Below, in pieces: positions 9,411 through 17,876 of a DNA stretch of 64,000 bases (the first letter of the stretch is position 1; the number at the start of each line of letters is the position of its first letter). Source of the DNA: Corynebacterium heidelbergense (lineage in GTDB: Bacteria > Actinomycetota > Actinomycetes > Mycobacteriales > Mycobacteriaceae). The DNA lies in the NCBI RefSeq assembly GCF_028609845.1, contig NZ_CP063191.1, positions 1,860,001 through 1,924,000 of the forward strand, in the 5' to 3' direction. Made by a program: the position numbers and the translations under genes. The notes beneath the pieces were generated by a model that ran no database searches, was not told the DNA's origin, and saw only the letters and a program-made list of their open reading frames with translations.

Positions 9411-9424
9411 ACGGGGGCATTTAA

Positions 9425-9438
9425 CCCCGGCACCGGGG
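9425..9438. repeat. GC-rich perfect inverted repeat between tusK and tusE
   Basis: CCCCGG-CA-CCGGGG lies 15 bp after the tusK stop and about 70 bp before tusE. With a two-base centre it would fold with a somewhat larger loop. There is no T tract, so it may be a weak terminator or an mRNA processing or stability element setting a higher level for the lipoprotein gene. Confidence 0.4.
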
Positions 9439-9504
9439 CTGCACGTCTTAAACTCACCGTAATAGATCTTTTAGGAACATCCTTTTAACAGAGAGGTTTT
9501 TCTC

Positions 9505-10767
9505 ATGGCTCCCACCCAGCGCAAGATCGTCGCGGCCCTTGCCGCGTCCACCCTCGCGGCCTCCGCACTCGGCCTCAGTGCCTGTTCCGAGGATTCCGAT
9601 GGTGGCGGGGACACCGGCTCCAACACTGCAAAGGGGCCCATCACCTTTGCCATGGGGAAGAACGACACCGACAAGATCCGGCCCATCATCGATAAGTGGA
9701 ACGCTGCTCACCCGGAGGAGAAGGTGAACCTGCGCGAGCTGGCCGGTGAAGCCGATGCCCAGCGGGACACCCTGGTGCAGTCACTGCAGGCGGGATCCTC
9801 CGACATTGACGTGATGGCATTGGATGTGGTGTGGACCGCGCAGTTCGCGGCCAATGGGTGGCTGGCCCCGCTGAAGGGGGACCTCCAGGTGGATACCTCC
9901 AAGATGCTGAAGGCCCCGGTGAAGTCCGCAACGTACAAAAACACGCTGTATGCGCTGCCGCAGAACACCAACGGCCAACTGCTGTTTCGCAATACCGAGC
10001 AGGTGCCGCAGGCCCCGCAGAAGTGGGATGACCTCAAGAACGCCTGCAAGGCGGTTAAGGGGCGCGATTGCCTGACCACTCAGCTCAGCCAGTACGAAGG
10101 GCTGACGGTCGCCACCGCGGAGTTCATGAACGGCTGGGGCGGGGGAATCACCGACGAGTCCGGGAAGATCACGGTGACCTCCCAGGATTCCCGCGCGGGC
10201 CTGCAGGCCCTGGTCGATGCCTACGAGGATCACACCATCGCCTCCTCCTCCACGGGCGCGACCGAGGAGGAGACGAACCTCTCCTTCACCCAGGGGCAGA
10301 CGGCCATGGCCATCAACTGGCCCTACATGTACGCCAATGCCCAAAAGGACGGCTCCGCTGTCAAAGGCAAGGTGGAAGTCTCCCCCATCCTCGGCAAGGA
10401 CGGCGTAGGGGTCTCCACGCTGGGCGGTTACAACAACGGCATCAACATCAAGTCGAAGCACAAGGGCACGGCCAAGGCCTTCATGGAGTTCATCGTCAAC
10501 GAGGATAACCAGCGCTCCTTCGCGGAGTCGGCCTTCCCGCCGGTGCTGGCCTCCATCTACGACGACCCCGCCGTCCAGGAGAAACAGCCCTACATGGCCG
10601 CGCTAAAGGCCTCCCTGGAAAACGCCAAGCCCCGCCCGGCATCCCCGAACTACGACGCCCTCAGCAAGGCCGTGCAGGACAACGCCTACGCCGCCCTGAC
10701 CCAGGGCCGCCCGGTGGACACCGCCACGAGCGATATGGAAAAGGCCATTCGCGCCACGAACGGCTAA
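9505..10767 (+). CDS. tusE: Extracellular sugar-binding lipoprotein (trehalose importer)
   Basis: A basic N-terminus, hydrophobic core and lipobox LSAC place the lipidated Cys at residue 27. A Gly/Ser/Asp linker follows, then a family-1 solute-binding fold (GPITFAMGK, the DVMALDVVWTAQFAANGWL segment, and NWPYMYANA). At 420 residues it is normal for LpqY/TusE-like receptors. It is preceded by a clear Shine-Dalgarno (AGAGAGG). It captures trehalose, probably released during mycolate transfer, outside the membrane and delivers it to the two permeases downstream. Trehalose specificity is inferred from the operon context. Confidence 0.87.
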   Translation: MAPTQRKIVAALAASTLAASALGLSACSEDSDGGGDTGSNTAKGPITFAMGKNDTDKIRPIIDKWNAAHPEEKVNLRELAGEADAQRDTLVQSLQAGSSDIDVMALDVVWTAQFAANGWLAPLKGDLQVDTSKMLKAPVKSATYKNTLYALPQNTNGQLLFRNTEQVPQAPQKWDDLKNACKAVKGRDCLTTQLSQYEGLTVATAEFMNGWGGGITDESGKITVTSQDSRAGLQALVDAYEDHTIASSSTGATEEETNLSFTQGQTAMAINWPYMYANAQKDGSAVKGKVEVSPILGKDGVGVSTLGGYNNGINIKSKHKGTAKAFMEFIVNEDNQRSFAESAFPPVLASIYDDPAVQEKQPYMAALKASLENAKPRPASPNYDALSKAVQDNAYAALTQGRPVDTATSDMEKAIRATNG

Positions 10768-10794
10768 AACGCCTTGTCAGGAGGATCTACCCCG

Positions 10795-11763
10795 GTGAGT
10801 TCGCCCCGCCCCCCGAAACAACGGCCCCGCGACCTGCGGGCAGTATGGCTGGTGGGACCCGCCATGCTGCTGCTCGCGGTGGTGATCGGCTACCCCGTCT
10901 TGCGAGCGGTCTACCTCTCCTTCCAGCAGGACCGCCACCTGGACCCGGTGACCGGCATGTTCACCAGCGGCGGCTTCGCCGGCTTCGACCAGTACCTGTA
11001 CTGGTTGACCCAGCGATGCATGACCCCCAGCGGGGAAGTCCTGGAATGCGCCCCGGGCGTGCTCTCCATGGACTTCTGGCCCGCCCTGCGGATCACCCTG
11101 TTCTTCACCGTGGTGACAGTGGCCCTGGAAACGCTGCTGGGGCTATGGATGGCCCTTGTCATGAACCGCAGCTTCCTGGGCCGGGGCCTGCTGCGTGCCG
11201 CGGTGCTTATCCCCTGGGCGATTCCCACCGCCGTCACCGCGAAGCTGTGGCAGTTCATCTTCGCCGACGTGTGGAAGACCGCCCCCTTCATGGCGCTACT
11301 CATCCTGGCCGGCCTGCAGATGATCCCGCAGGGGGTCTATGAGGCCGCGAAGGTGGATGGCGCCAGCCGCTGGCAGCAATTCACCCACATCACGCTGCCC
11401 CTGGTGCGCCCGGCCCTCATGGTGGCCGTCCTCTTCCGCACCCTGGACGCCCTGCGGATGTACGACCTCCCCGTGATCATGATCAGCTCCTCCGCGAACT
11501 CTCCCACCGCGGTGATCTCCCAGCTAGTAATCGCCGACACGAAGCAGGGCAACTACCACTCCGCCTCGGCCATCTCCACCCTGATCTTCCTACTCATCTT
11601 CGCCGTGGCCTTCATCATGGTGAAGTTCCTCGGCGCCGATGTCGCCGGGAATGGCTCCTCCCCCCGGCGGGGACGGTTCCGCGTGCGCCGCGCTGGTGGC
11701 GTCCATAAGAAAGAGACCACAGCGAGCACCGAAGCGGTGAACGAGAATGCGGACATTGCGTAA
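10795..11763 (+). CDS. tusF: Sugar ABC transporter permease, first subunit
   Basis: This MalF-type permease (322 residues) has about six membrane helices and the EAA loop YEAAKVDGASRWQQFTHITLP, which docks the ATPase. GTG 10795 is chosen because AGGAGG lies at 10779-10784 with ideal spacing; the frame also runs back to a TTG at 10774 that overlaps that ribosome site. A Cys-containing external loop (QRCMTPSGEVLECAPG) between the first two helices is notable. Its 3' end overlaps the second permease gene by 17 bp. Confidence 0.87.
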   Translation: MSSPRPPKQRPRDLRAVWLVGPAMLLLAVVIGYPVLRAVYLSFQQDRHLDPVTGMFTSGGFAGFDQYLYWLTQRCMTPSGEVLECAPGVLSMDFWPALRITLFFTVVTVALETLLGLWMALVMNRSFLGRGLLRAAVLIPWAIPTAVTAKLWQFIFADVWKTAPFMALLILAGLQMIPQGVYEAAKVDGASRWQQFTHITLPLVRPALMVAVLFRTLDALRMYDLPVIMISSSANSPTAVISQLVIADTKQGNYHSASAISTLIFLLIFAVAFIMVKFLGADVAGNGSSPRRGRFRVRRAGGVHKKETTASTEAVNENADIA

Positions 11764-12565
11764 CTATCTGGGCGTGATCTTCATCCTCGTGTGGGGCCTG
11801 GCCCCCTTCTACTGGATGGTGGTCACCGCACTGCGGCACAAGGACTACACCTTCTCCACCAACCCCCTGCCGAGCCACGTCACCCTGGACAACTTCCGCG
11901 ACGCGCTGGCCACGGACGCGGGGAACAACTTCCTGCGGGCCATTGGAAACAGCCTCATCATCGGCGCAGTGACCACCCTCGTTGCGCTCACCGTCGGGGT
12001 TTTCACGGCCTACGCGCTGGCCCGGGTGGACTTCCGCGGCAAGGGATTCGTCACCGGCATCATCCTGGCCGCGTCCATGTTCCCCACCATCGCTCTCGTC
12101 ACGCCCCTGTTCCAACTGTTCTCCAAACTGGGCTGGATCGGGCAGTATCAGGCGCTGATCATCCCGAACATCTCTTTCGTCCTCCCGCTGACCGTCTACA
12201 CCCTCACCAGCTTCTTCCGGGAGCTGCCGTGGAAGCTGGAGGAAGCAGCCCGGGTGGACGGGGCCTCCCGCGGCTACGCCTTCCGGAAGGTCATTCTGCC
12301 GCTGGCGGCACCGGCGCTGTTCACCACCGCCATCCTGGCCTTCATCGCCACCTGGAACGAATTTATGCTGGCCAGCCAACTATCCAACCCACACAGCGAA
12401 CCGGTGACCGTGGCCATCGCTCGGTTCAGCGGGGTGAGCTCCTTTGAGTTCCCCTACGCGGCCACGATGGCGGCCGGGGCACTGGTGACCATCCCGCTAG
12501 TCATCATGGTCCTGGCCTTCCAGCGACGGATCGTCTCCGGGCTCACCGCCGGTGGCGTGAAATAG
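11747..12565 (+). CDS. tusG: Sugar ABC transporter permease, second subunit
   Basis: This 272-residue MalG-type permease has six membrane helices and the EAA motif EEAARVDGASRGYAFRKV. The start ATG lies inside the end of the preceding permease gene (17 bp overlap), indicating coupled translation and a heterodimeric channel. With the MsiK-type ATPase and the lipoprotein it completes a CUT1 importer, assigned to trehalose by its operon order. Confidence 0.88.
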   Translation: MRTLRNYLGVIFILVWGLAPFYWMVVTALRHKDYTFSTNPLPSHVTLDNFRDALATDAGNNFLRAIGNSLIIGAVTTLVALTVGVFTAYALARVDFRGKGFVTGIILAASMFPTIALVTPLFQLFSKLGWIGQYQALIIPNISFVLPLTVYTLTSFFRELPWKLEEAARVDGASRGYAFRKVILPLAAPALFTTAILAFIATWNEFMLASQLSNPHSEPVTVAIARFSGVSSFEFPYAATMAAGALVTIPLVIMVLAFQRRIVSGLTAGGVK

Positions 12566-12580
12566 GAGGCCCGGGCGCTC

Positions 12581-12799
12581 GTGGCGGATCCACCCCGCAT
12601 CACCGAATCCGAATCCCGCCGGCGCAAGCTGGTCTGGGAGGCGGTGCTGGGATTTGTCACGACGTTTGCCACGCTCGCCGGGGTGGTCGCGGTGTGGAAC
12701 GTTTTCCGCCCCGATCCGAGCGTCGGCCCTGCCCTGGTGTTTGCGGTGCTGCTGGCGCTGGTGTGGCTGACGTGGCGGCAGTACGGCCGCTATCGGTAG
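12581..12799 (+). CDS. Small membrane protein of the trehalose-importer operon
   Basis: This 72-residue protein has a charged N-terminus (ITESESRRRKLVWE) and two hydrophobic helices (about residues 22-41 and 49-64), ending in a basic tail. It uses a GTG start with AGGAGG about 9 bp upstream, just after the permease stop. A small membrane protein is also encoded in the C. glutamicum tus region as I recall (cg0833), so it may be an accessory part of the importer. Function is unknown. Confidence 0.72.
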   Translation: MADPPRITESESRRRKLVWEAVLGFVTTFATLAGVVAVWNVFRPDPSVGPALVFAVLLALVWLTWRQYGRYR

Positions 12800-12803
12800 C
12801 GGC
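12786..12803. terminator. Hairpin between convergent operons
   Basis: GCCGCTA-TCGG-TAGCGGC forms a perfect 7-bp stem with a TCGG tetraloop. It spans the stop codon of the small membrane protein and lies just before the convergent bsaP end. No T tract follows, so it would act as a GC-rich, possibly bidirectional terminator. Confidence 0.55.
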
Positions 12804-12809
12804 GGGGAC

Positions 12810-13067
12810 CTACCGCAGCTCCAGCATGGCCGAATCGATGGCACCGTGACGAGAGCAGCGCGCCAACCAGCCCGTCGGCATCACCTGCACGATCATCCGC
12901 CTTCCGCACAGCGTGCAGTAGCGGGGCACGTCTAGCCCGAGGCGCTGCGAAGGGCTGTAACCATCGACTTCCCCGCCCTGGCACGGCTGCCCCGTATACG
13001 GATCGAACGGGCCAAGCTGGCCGCTGGCGTACGCGTCCGACAGGCCCCCGGCGCCCACCCTGTCCAC
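12810..13067 (-). CDS. bsaP: Biotin synthase auxiliary protein (BsaP-like)
   Basis: This 85-residue protein carries PYTGQP followed by CQGG, then YCTLCGRRMIVQV and WLARCSRHG, giving a CxxC pair and a further Cys/His suited to binding metal or an iron-sulfur cluster. Small proteins of this type are encoded directly after bioB in mycolate-containing actinobacteria and are reported to support biotin synthase activity (BsaP). The GTG start lies 1 bp after the bioB stop, so translation is surely linked. Length and position both fit. Confidence 0.8.
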   Translation of the reverse strand: MDRVGAGGLSDAYASGQLGPFDPYTGQPCQGGEVDGYSPSQRLGLDVPRYCTLCGRRMIVQVMPTGWLARCSRHGAIDSAMLELR

Positions 13068-13068
13068 C

Positions 13069-14070
13069 TCACACGCTCCGGTTGAGCACCTTCAGCGGGA
13101 GGCTCAGGCGCTCCAGCATGTCCAAGTCCTGCTCCTGCGGACGGCCCAGCGTTGTCAGATAATTGCCCACGATCACCGCGTTGATCCCGCCCATGAGGCC
13201 CTGCTCCGCCCCCAAATCCCCGAGCGTCAACTCCCGTCCCCCGGCGAAGCGCAGCGTCGTGCGCGGCAGGGCGAGGCGGAAGGCCCCAATAGCCCGGAGT
13301 GCGTCCTTATTGTCCATCACCGGCAGGCTGGCGAACGGGGTGCCCGGCCGGGGGTCCAGGAAGTTCATCGGCACCTCATCGGGCTCAAGGGCCGCCAGTT
13401 CCGTGGCGAACTCAGCGCGCTGGCGCAGGCTCTCCCCCATGCCCAGAATTCCCCCGCAGCACACCTCCATTCCACTGGCCTTGACCATGCCCAGGGTCTC
13501 CCGGCGCTCCTCCCACGTGTGGGTGGTGACCACCTGGGGAAAGTGGCTGCGCGCGGTTTCCAGGTTGTGGTTGTAGCGGTGGATGCCAATGGCCGTCAGC
13601 CGGTCCACCTGTTCCCTGCTGAGGATGCCGAGGGAGGCGGCGACGTTGATATCCACCTCCGCGTGGATGGCCCGCACCGCAGTCTCCACCTGGCTCAGCA
13701 GGTTTTCGTCCGGGCCCTTAACCGCCGCGACGATGCAGAACTCCGTGGCTCCCGTCTTCGCCGTCTGTTTTGCCTGCTCCACCAGCAGAGGGATGTCCAA
13801 CCAGACGGAGCGCACGGGGGATTCGAACATCCCGGATTGCGAGCAGAAGTGGCAATCTTCCGGGCAACCGCCGGTTTTCAGGCTTATGATCCCCTCCACC
13901 TCCACCTCTTCCCCGCACCACTTCACGCGGACTTCATGGGCCAGGGCCAGCAGGTCCGCTATGGCCTCGTCGGGAAGGGTGAGCACCTCCATGAGCTGCT
14001 CGGTATCGAGCCCGCGGCCGTGCTCCAGCACTTGGGTCCGGGCCGTGTGAAGGATCGAATGTTCCGCCAT
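13069..14070 (-). CDS. bioB: Biotin synthase
   Basis: This radical-SAM enzyme (333 residues) inserts sulfur into dethiobiotin, the last step of biotin synthesis. The SAM cluster motif is CPEDCHFC, and other family hallmarks are [36 protein letters not shown] and the final-domain GGRE. ATG 14070 ([11 protein letters not shown]) is chosen; the long frame upstream runs into purE and has no BioB similarity. It sits 11 bp after purE and directly before its helper bsaP. Other biotin-pathway genes (bioF/A/D) are not in this window. Confidence 0.95.
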   Translation of the reverse strand: MAEHSILHTARTQVLEHGRGLDTEQLMEVLTLPDEAIADLLALAHEVRVKWCGEEVEVEGIISLKTGGCPEDCHFCSQSGMFESPVRSVWLDIPLLVEQAKQTAKTGATEFCIVAAVKGPDENLLSQVETAVRAIHAEVDINVAASLGILSREQVDRLTAIGIHRYNHNLETARSHFPQVVTTHTWEERRETLGMVKASGMEVCCGGILGMGESLRQRAEFATELAALEPDEVPMNFLDPRPGTPFASLPVMDNKDALRAIGAFRLALPRTTLRFAGGRELTLGDLGAEQGLMGGINAVIVGNYLTTLGRPQEQDLDMLERLSLPLKVLNRSV

Positions 14071-14081
14071 GCTGTGAGAGG

Positions 14082-14612
14082 TTACTCCCCTATCAGACGG
14101 GCCTTGAGGTCCTGGTCCTTCTGCAGAACTTGGTCCCGCATCCGTTCCTGGTAGTCGAGCATCCGCTGCATGAGCTGGGGATCCCCGGTGGCGAGAATAC
14201 GCACCGCCAGCAGGCCGGCGTTCTTCGCGCCGTCGATGGAGACGGTGGCGGTGGGCACCCCGGCCGGCATCTGCACGATGGACAGCAGCGAGTCCAGACC
14301 GTCCAGGTTGCCGAGTGCCCGGGGCACCCCGATGACCGGCAGGGGGGTGGCGGCGGCGACCATTCCCGGAAGGTGGGCCGCTCCCCCGGCGCATGCGATG
14401 ATGACCTGCAGGCCGCGAATGTGGGCGGTGCGGGCGTAGTCCAGCATGCGTTCGGGGGTCCGATGTGCGGATACGACGCCAACCTCCAAGCGCACCCCGA
14501 ACTCCGCCAGGATGGCGGCGGCCGGTTCCACGGTGGGCCAGTCGGAATCGGAGCCCATGATGAGGCCCACGCGGGCGGCTGCGGGGGACGGGGTTGGCTG
14601 GGAGGAAGTCAT
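14082..14612 (-). CDS. purE: N5-carboxyaminoimidazole ribonucleotide mutase
   Basis: The 176-residue class I PurE shows [33 protein letters not shown] and a TPLPVIGVP segment. It moves the carboxyl group of N5-CAIR to give CAIR in purine synthesis and works after PurK, encoded at 17877-19154 but separated here by the YhgE/ATPase pair. It is the first gene of a purE-bioB-bsaP run. Confidence 0.95.
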   Translation of the reverse strand: MTSSQPTPSPAAARVGLIMGSDSDWPTVEPAAAILAEFGVRLEVGVVSAHRTPERMLDYARTAHIRGLQVIIACAGGAAHLPGMVAAATPLPVIGVPRALGNLDGLDSLLSIVQMPAGVPTATVSIDGAKNAGLLAVRILATGDPQLMQRMLDYQERMRDQVLQKDQDLKARLIGE

Positions 14613-14648
14613 GGCGGGGCTGTTAGGTGCCTTTCGCTACTCGGGGGG

Positions 14649-16835
14649 TTAGGCGTTGAGGACGGGGTGGAGTCGCTTCATCGTCCACGTTCGCTTTCGC
14701 GCGGTCGCGATGGCCGTGACCGCCATCGTGGCGATGCCGAGCCCGATGAGGACCGCAATGGCCGTCCACATACGGTGGTCATAGACACCATAGATGACCT
14801 GGCGGAAACCATTGACGGTGTAGGTCATGGGGTTGATCGGGTGGAAGAAGCGGAAAAAGGACGACTGGGTCTCGACTGGGTAAAGACCGCCGGAGGAAAC
14901 AACCTGCAGCATAAGGAACGCCAACCCAGCGACCCTGCCTGGTCCGGCTCCAAACACCACGCTAAACATCTGATTGATGAGCATGAAGACGAGGGCTACT
15001 AAAGCCCCGAAGGCGAACAGGCCCGGCAAGTTGGCGGGGTGTAGACCCACGGCAAAGACGGTGACGGCGACTACGACGGCGGATTGCAAGATGGCAATGA
15101 TGCCCGTGGGCAAGAAGCCGTCTAGTGCGGCACGCAGGGGGCTGAGGCCAGCATTGATGGCACGTGCCTGTAAGGGTGCGATGAGGGTGTAGACGATAAT
15201 GCCCGCGATGAACAGGGCCATGGAGAAGAACAGCGGGGCCAGACCGGCGCCGAAGGTGTTTGTGCCGGAGTCGTTGGAGGCCTTGAGGTCCACCGGGCCG
15301 CCGATAGCGGCAGCGGTGGCGACGCGCTGGCCGTCGTTCCACTTGGGGACGCGATTGACGCCGTTGACGAGGCCGTCGCGCAACTGGGTAGCACCGTTGT
15401 TGAGGCGGTTGGAGCCATCCACCGCGCGGGTAGTGCCGTCGGTGAGCTGGCGGGAGCCGTCGAGGAGCTTTGCATTGCCCTCATCTAGCCGCTTCGTCCC
15501 GTCGTTGAGGCGTTGGGCTCCGTTGTCCAGGCGGTCCACTCCACCGGCGGCCTGGTTGAGGCCATCGTGGAGCTGGTGGGCACCGTCGTTGATGCGGGCT
15601 ACACCGTTTTGCAGGTCGCCGAGCTTGCCGGGTAGCTGATTCGTGCCGCTCTGCAGTTGGTTGAGCCCACCGCGGAACTCGGCCCGGGGATCGCTGAGCT
15701 GGTAAGCCAACTGAGAGGTCCCATCGGCCAGGCGATTAAGGTCCTGGGTCAGGGGCGCTTGGGCGCCCAGGCCCGTGGTGTCTGCGGTCTTGGCTAGGTT
15801 CTCCAGTTGATTGGCGGCATCCTGGGCCTGGGGGCCAGGGATGGTGCGCAGGCCGTTGGCGAGGTTGCGAAGGTTGGCGGCCTGCTGCGACTGAGCCTGA
15901 GTGACCCCGGCGACGTTGTTGCGCAGTTGTTGGACCCCATCGTTGATCTGGGTGGCCCCGGCGCCGAGCTGGTCGGCTCCGCCGCCGAGCTGGGCGATAC
16001 CACCAGTCAGCCGAGTCAGTTGGCCCGCGGCGTTCTGCACCTGGTCGTTGAGCTGCTGGGTTCCGTCGGCTAGCTGGCCAGAGCCGTCCTGGAGCCGCCC
16101 GATACCGTTTTTTAACTGCCCGGTTCCGTCTACGAGCTGGTTGGCGCCATTAACTAGCTGGGTAGAGCCGTCTTTTGCCTGGCCCAACCCGTCGTTAAGT
16201 CGGTGGGCACCGTCGTTGAGTTTCGCAGAGCCATCCTTGAGCTGGCTCGTTCCGTCCGCCAACTGGGTGGCCCCCACCGCTGCTCTCTCGATGCCTTTAC
16301 CGGAATCCAGTACACCGATGAGGACCTTGTCAACAGCCTGGGCGCTTATCTTGTCCCCCACCGTGTTCAGCACTTCCCGCATCACGTTTTGGCCGATCAC
16401 AGTCGAGAGATAACCGTTGGTGTCGTTGTACGTGGCGATGAGATTCGCTTTGCGGGGATCCTGGGAAGACGGCGAGGTCACCGCGGCGGAGAAGTCCTTC
16501 GGCAGCTCGAGTGAGAAGTAATATTTTCCATTCGCCACCCCCTTGCGCGCGTCCTCCTCATTGGTCATCTGCCACTGAATCCGGTTGCTGTTCTGCAAGC
16601 CCTCCACCACCTTGTCCCCTGCATTGATCACCTTGCCATCCTGCACGGCCCCCTCGTCGCTATTCACTAGAGCGACGGGGAGCGCGTTGACCTTCGCAAA
16701 AGGATCCCAGAAGGCCGCGAGGTACAACGCCGAGTAGAGCAGCGGCATCAGGAGTAGTGCGACAACAGCCATGCGGCTGATCCGGGCCCGCTTGAAGCTA
16801 CGAAAGTGGTTTGGGATGTGGAATCCGGCAATCAT
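14649..16835 (-). CDS. YhgE/Pip-family membrane protein with long heptad-repeat ectodomain
   Basis: This 728-residue protein has one N-terminal membrane helix (about residues 22-42), a large outside domain of about 480 residues and five or so C-terminal helices. The ectodomain is dominated by roughly 29 seven-residue repeats of the form (Q/R)L-x-(D/N)G-x-x, in two blocks around residues 190-300 and 370-520. That architecture is the YhgE/Pip family, whose Gram-positive members serve as phage receptors or envelope exporters. Its start overlaps the upstream ATPase-like gene by 4 bp, so the pair probably forms an ABC-like complex. Repeat register and copy number could vary between strains. Confidence 0.88.
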   Translation of the reverse strand: MIAGFHIPNHFRSFKRARISRMAVVALLLMPLLYSALYLAAFWDPFAKVNALPVALVNSDEGAVQDGKVINAGDKVVEGLQNSNRIQWQMTNEEDARKGVANGKYYFSLELPKDFSAAVTSPSSQDPRKANLIATYNDTNGYLSTVIGQNVMREVLNTVGDKISAQAVDKVLIGVLDSGKGIERAAVGATQLADGTSQLKDGSAKLNDGAHRLNDGLGQAKDGSTQLVNGANQLVDGTGQLKNGIGRLQDGSGQLADGTQQLNDQVQNAAGQLTRLTGGIAQLGGGADQLGAGATQINDGVQQLRNNVAGVTQAQSQQAANLRNLANGLRTIPGPQAQDAANQLENLAKTADTTGLGAQAPLTQDLNRLADGTSQLAYQLSDPRAEFRGGLNQLQSGTNQLPGKLGDLQNGVARINDGAHQLHDGLNQAAGGVDRLDNGAQRLNDGTKRLDEGNAKLLDGSRQLTDGTTRAVDGSNRLNNGATQLRDGLVNGVNRVPKWNDGQRVATAAAIGGPVDLKASNDSGTNTFGAGLAPLFFSMALFIAGIIVYTLIAPLQARAINAGLSPLRAALDGFLPTGIIAILQSAVVVAVTVFAVGLHPANLPGLFAFGALVALVFMLINQMFSVVFGAGPGRVAGLAFLMLQVVSSGGLYPVETQSSFFRFFHPINPMTYTVNGFRQVIYGVYDHRMWTAIAVLIGLGIATMAVTAIATARKRTWTMKRLHPVLNA

Positions 16836-17671
16836 TGGCGGGTCTCCGTTTCTGCGGCGAACTGGCTAGGCGCGGTGGTGTAGTGGTTATCGGTGTGGTA
16901 CTCAGGGGCGTGGTGTTTTCCCTGGTCTAACTGGGCGGCAGCGACTGCTCTCGCTGGGCGGGCCCTGCCCTCCACGTGACCAGCGTTAGTGTTGAGCTCC
17001 AGCTCGATGTGGTCCGGGGACCCCGGGGGTAGCTCGTTGACCGAGTTCACGATAACCGGCATGTGCTCGGCGAGCCGGGCAAAGATATTGAGCAATTCGA
17101 TCCGATCCCCGATCTCCCGGACCTGCTCCACGTCATCGACGACGAGCATGTCGATGTGGTCTCCGTTGACGGGGTGTAGGGACAGAGAGATGCGCAGCAG
17201 GATCTTGTCCAGGGTGGGGATCTGTGAGATGTAGGCATCCAGCGGCGGGAAGGGGCGCTGACCGTAGACGGCGCCGCAGTAGTACTGCAGGTCCTTCATG
17301 CCGACCTTGCGGTAGGGCAAGAACCAGTTGCGCTGCCAGGCCTTGTTCTCGTTGAGTATGTCCCGCACGGTGACGGAGCGCTCCAGCAGATCGATCTGGT
17401 CTACTCCGGCGATAGCGACGTGTCGGCGGATGTCGCGGGGCTGGCTCATGCCCAGCACGGAGAGCTTGCCCTTCGTCGGCTTCATGCGACCCGCCAGCAC
17501 GAGAGCCAAGGCGGTACGCCCGGAGCCCCCGGTACCCGTGAGAACGGTGATTCCGTGGGGTGGGACGGAGAAGTTGAGCGGTCCAAACACGGGCCCCTCG
17601 TCCCCGATCAAGGTGAGGTCTTCCGCATACACAGAGGCCTGCCTACTTTCGGCCGGGGCGTTGTCAACCAC
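16832..17671 (-). CDS. ABC-like ATPase with atypical Walker A, partner of YhgE/Pip protein
   Basis: This 279-residue protein begins with an ABC-type strand pattern (YAEDLTLIGDEGPVFGPLNF). The P-loop reads GTGGSGRTA, with Arg where Lys is normal. A plausible Walker B is present (MLVVDDVEQ), but Asp replaces the usual Glu, and I see no LSGGQ signature. The C-terminal 60 residues are low-complexity and His/Thr-rich. It is coupled by a 4-bp overlap to the YhgE/Pip gene. It may bind nucleotide without normal turnover. An upstream palindrome (17774-17790) may control the pair. Confidence 0.75.
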   Translation of the reverse strand: MVDNAPAESRQASVYAEDLTLIGDEGPVFGPLNFSVPPHGITVLTGTGGSGRTALALVLAGRMKPTKGKLSVLGMSQPRDIRRHVAIAGVDQIDLLERSVTVRDILNENKAWQRNWFLPYRKVGMKDLQYYCGAVYGQRPFPPLDAYISQIPTLDKILLRISLSLHPVNGDHIDMLVVDDVEQVREIGDRIELLNIFARLAEHMPVIVNSVNELPPGSPDHIELELNTNAGHVEGRARPARAVAAAQLDQGKHHAPEYHTDNHYTTAPSQFAAETETRQ

Positions 17672-17773
17672 GTTAGAGGCTCCTTGGGTGGTTCTCGGTG
17701 CTGTCTAAGGGTTGCGCGTCGAAAGCTGGTATGGGCGCGTTGCACCTTAGGCCGTGCAAGATCCTGCAAAACC

Positions 17774-17790
17774 GTACACATGATCTGTAC
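17774..17790. promoter_or_regulatory. 17-bp palindrome, candidate operator
   Basis: GTACA-N7-TGTAC is a perfect inverted repeat lying about 100 bp upstream of the minus-strand YhgE/ATPase pair and about 85 bp downstream of the purK stop codon. Size and spacing suit a TetR- or GntR-type dimer. No matching regulator gene is adjacent, so the assignment is tentative. The surrounding 205-bp intergenic gap also holds an AT-rich stretch near 17838-17867. Confidence 0.4.
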
Positions 17791-17876
17791 CCAATAGCTT
17801 TCTACGGGTGGGGCTGTTTAGTAAAACCGCTATCGAGCAGACTGTTTATAAATTCATATCAGTACATCGGAGACTA

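Noticed and set aside
9781..10461. Minus-strand open frame opposite the sugar-binding lipoprotein
   Set aside because: Antisense shadow of a well-supported gene; no start context or recognisable protein.
15340..16270. Period-21 DNA repeats that might be a CRISPR or tandem-repeat array
   Set aside because: They are degenerate codons for protein heptads inside the YhgE/Pip gene; there are no constant repeats with variable spacers.
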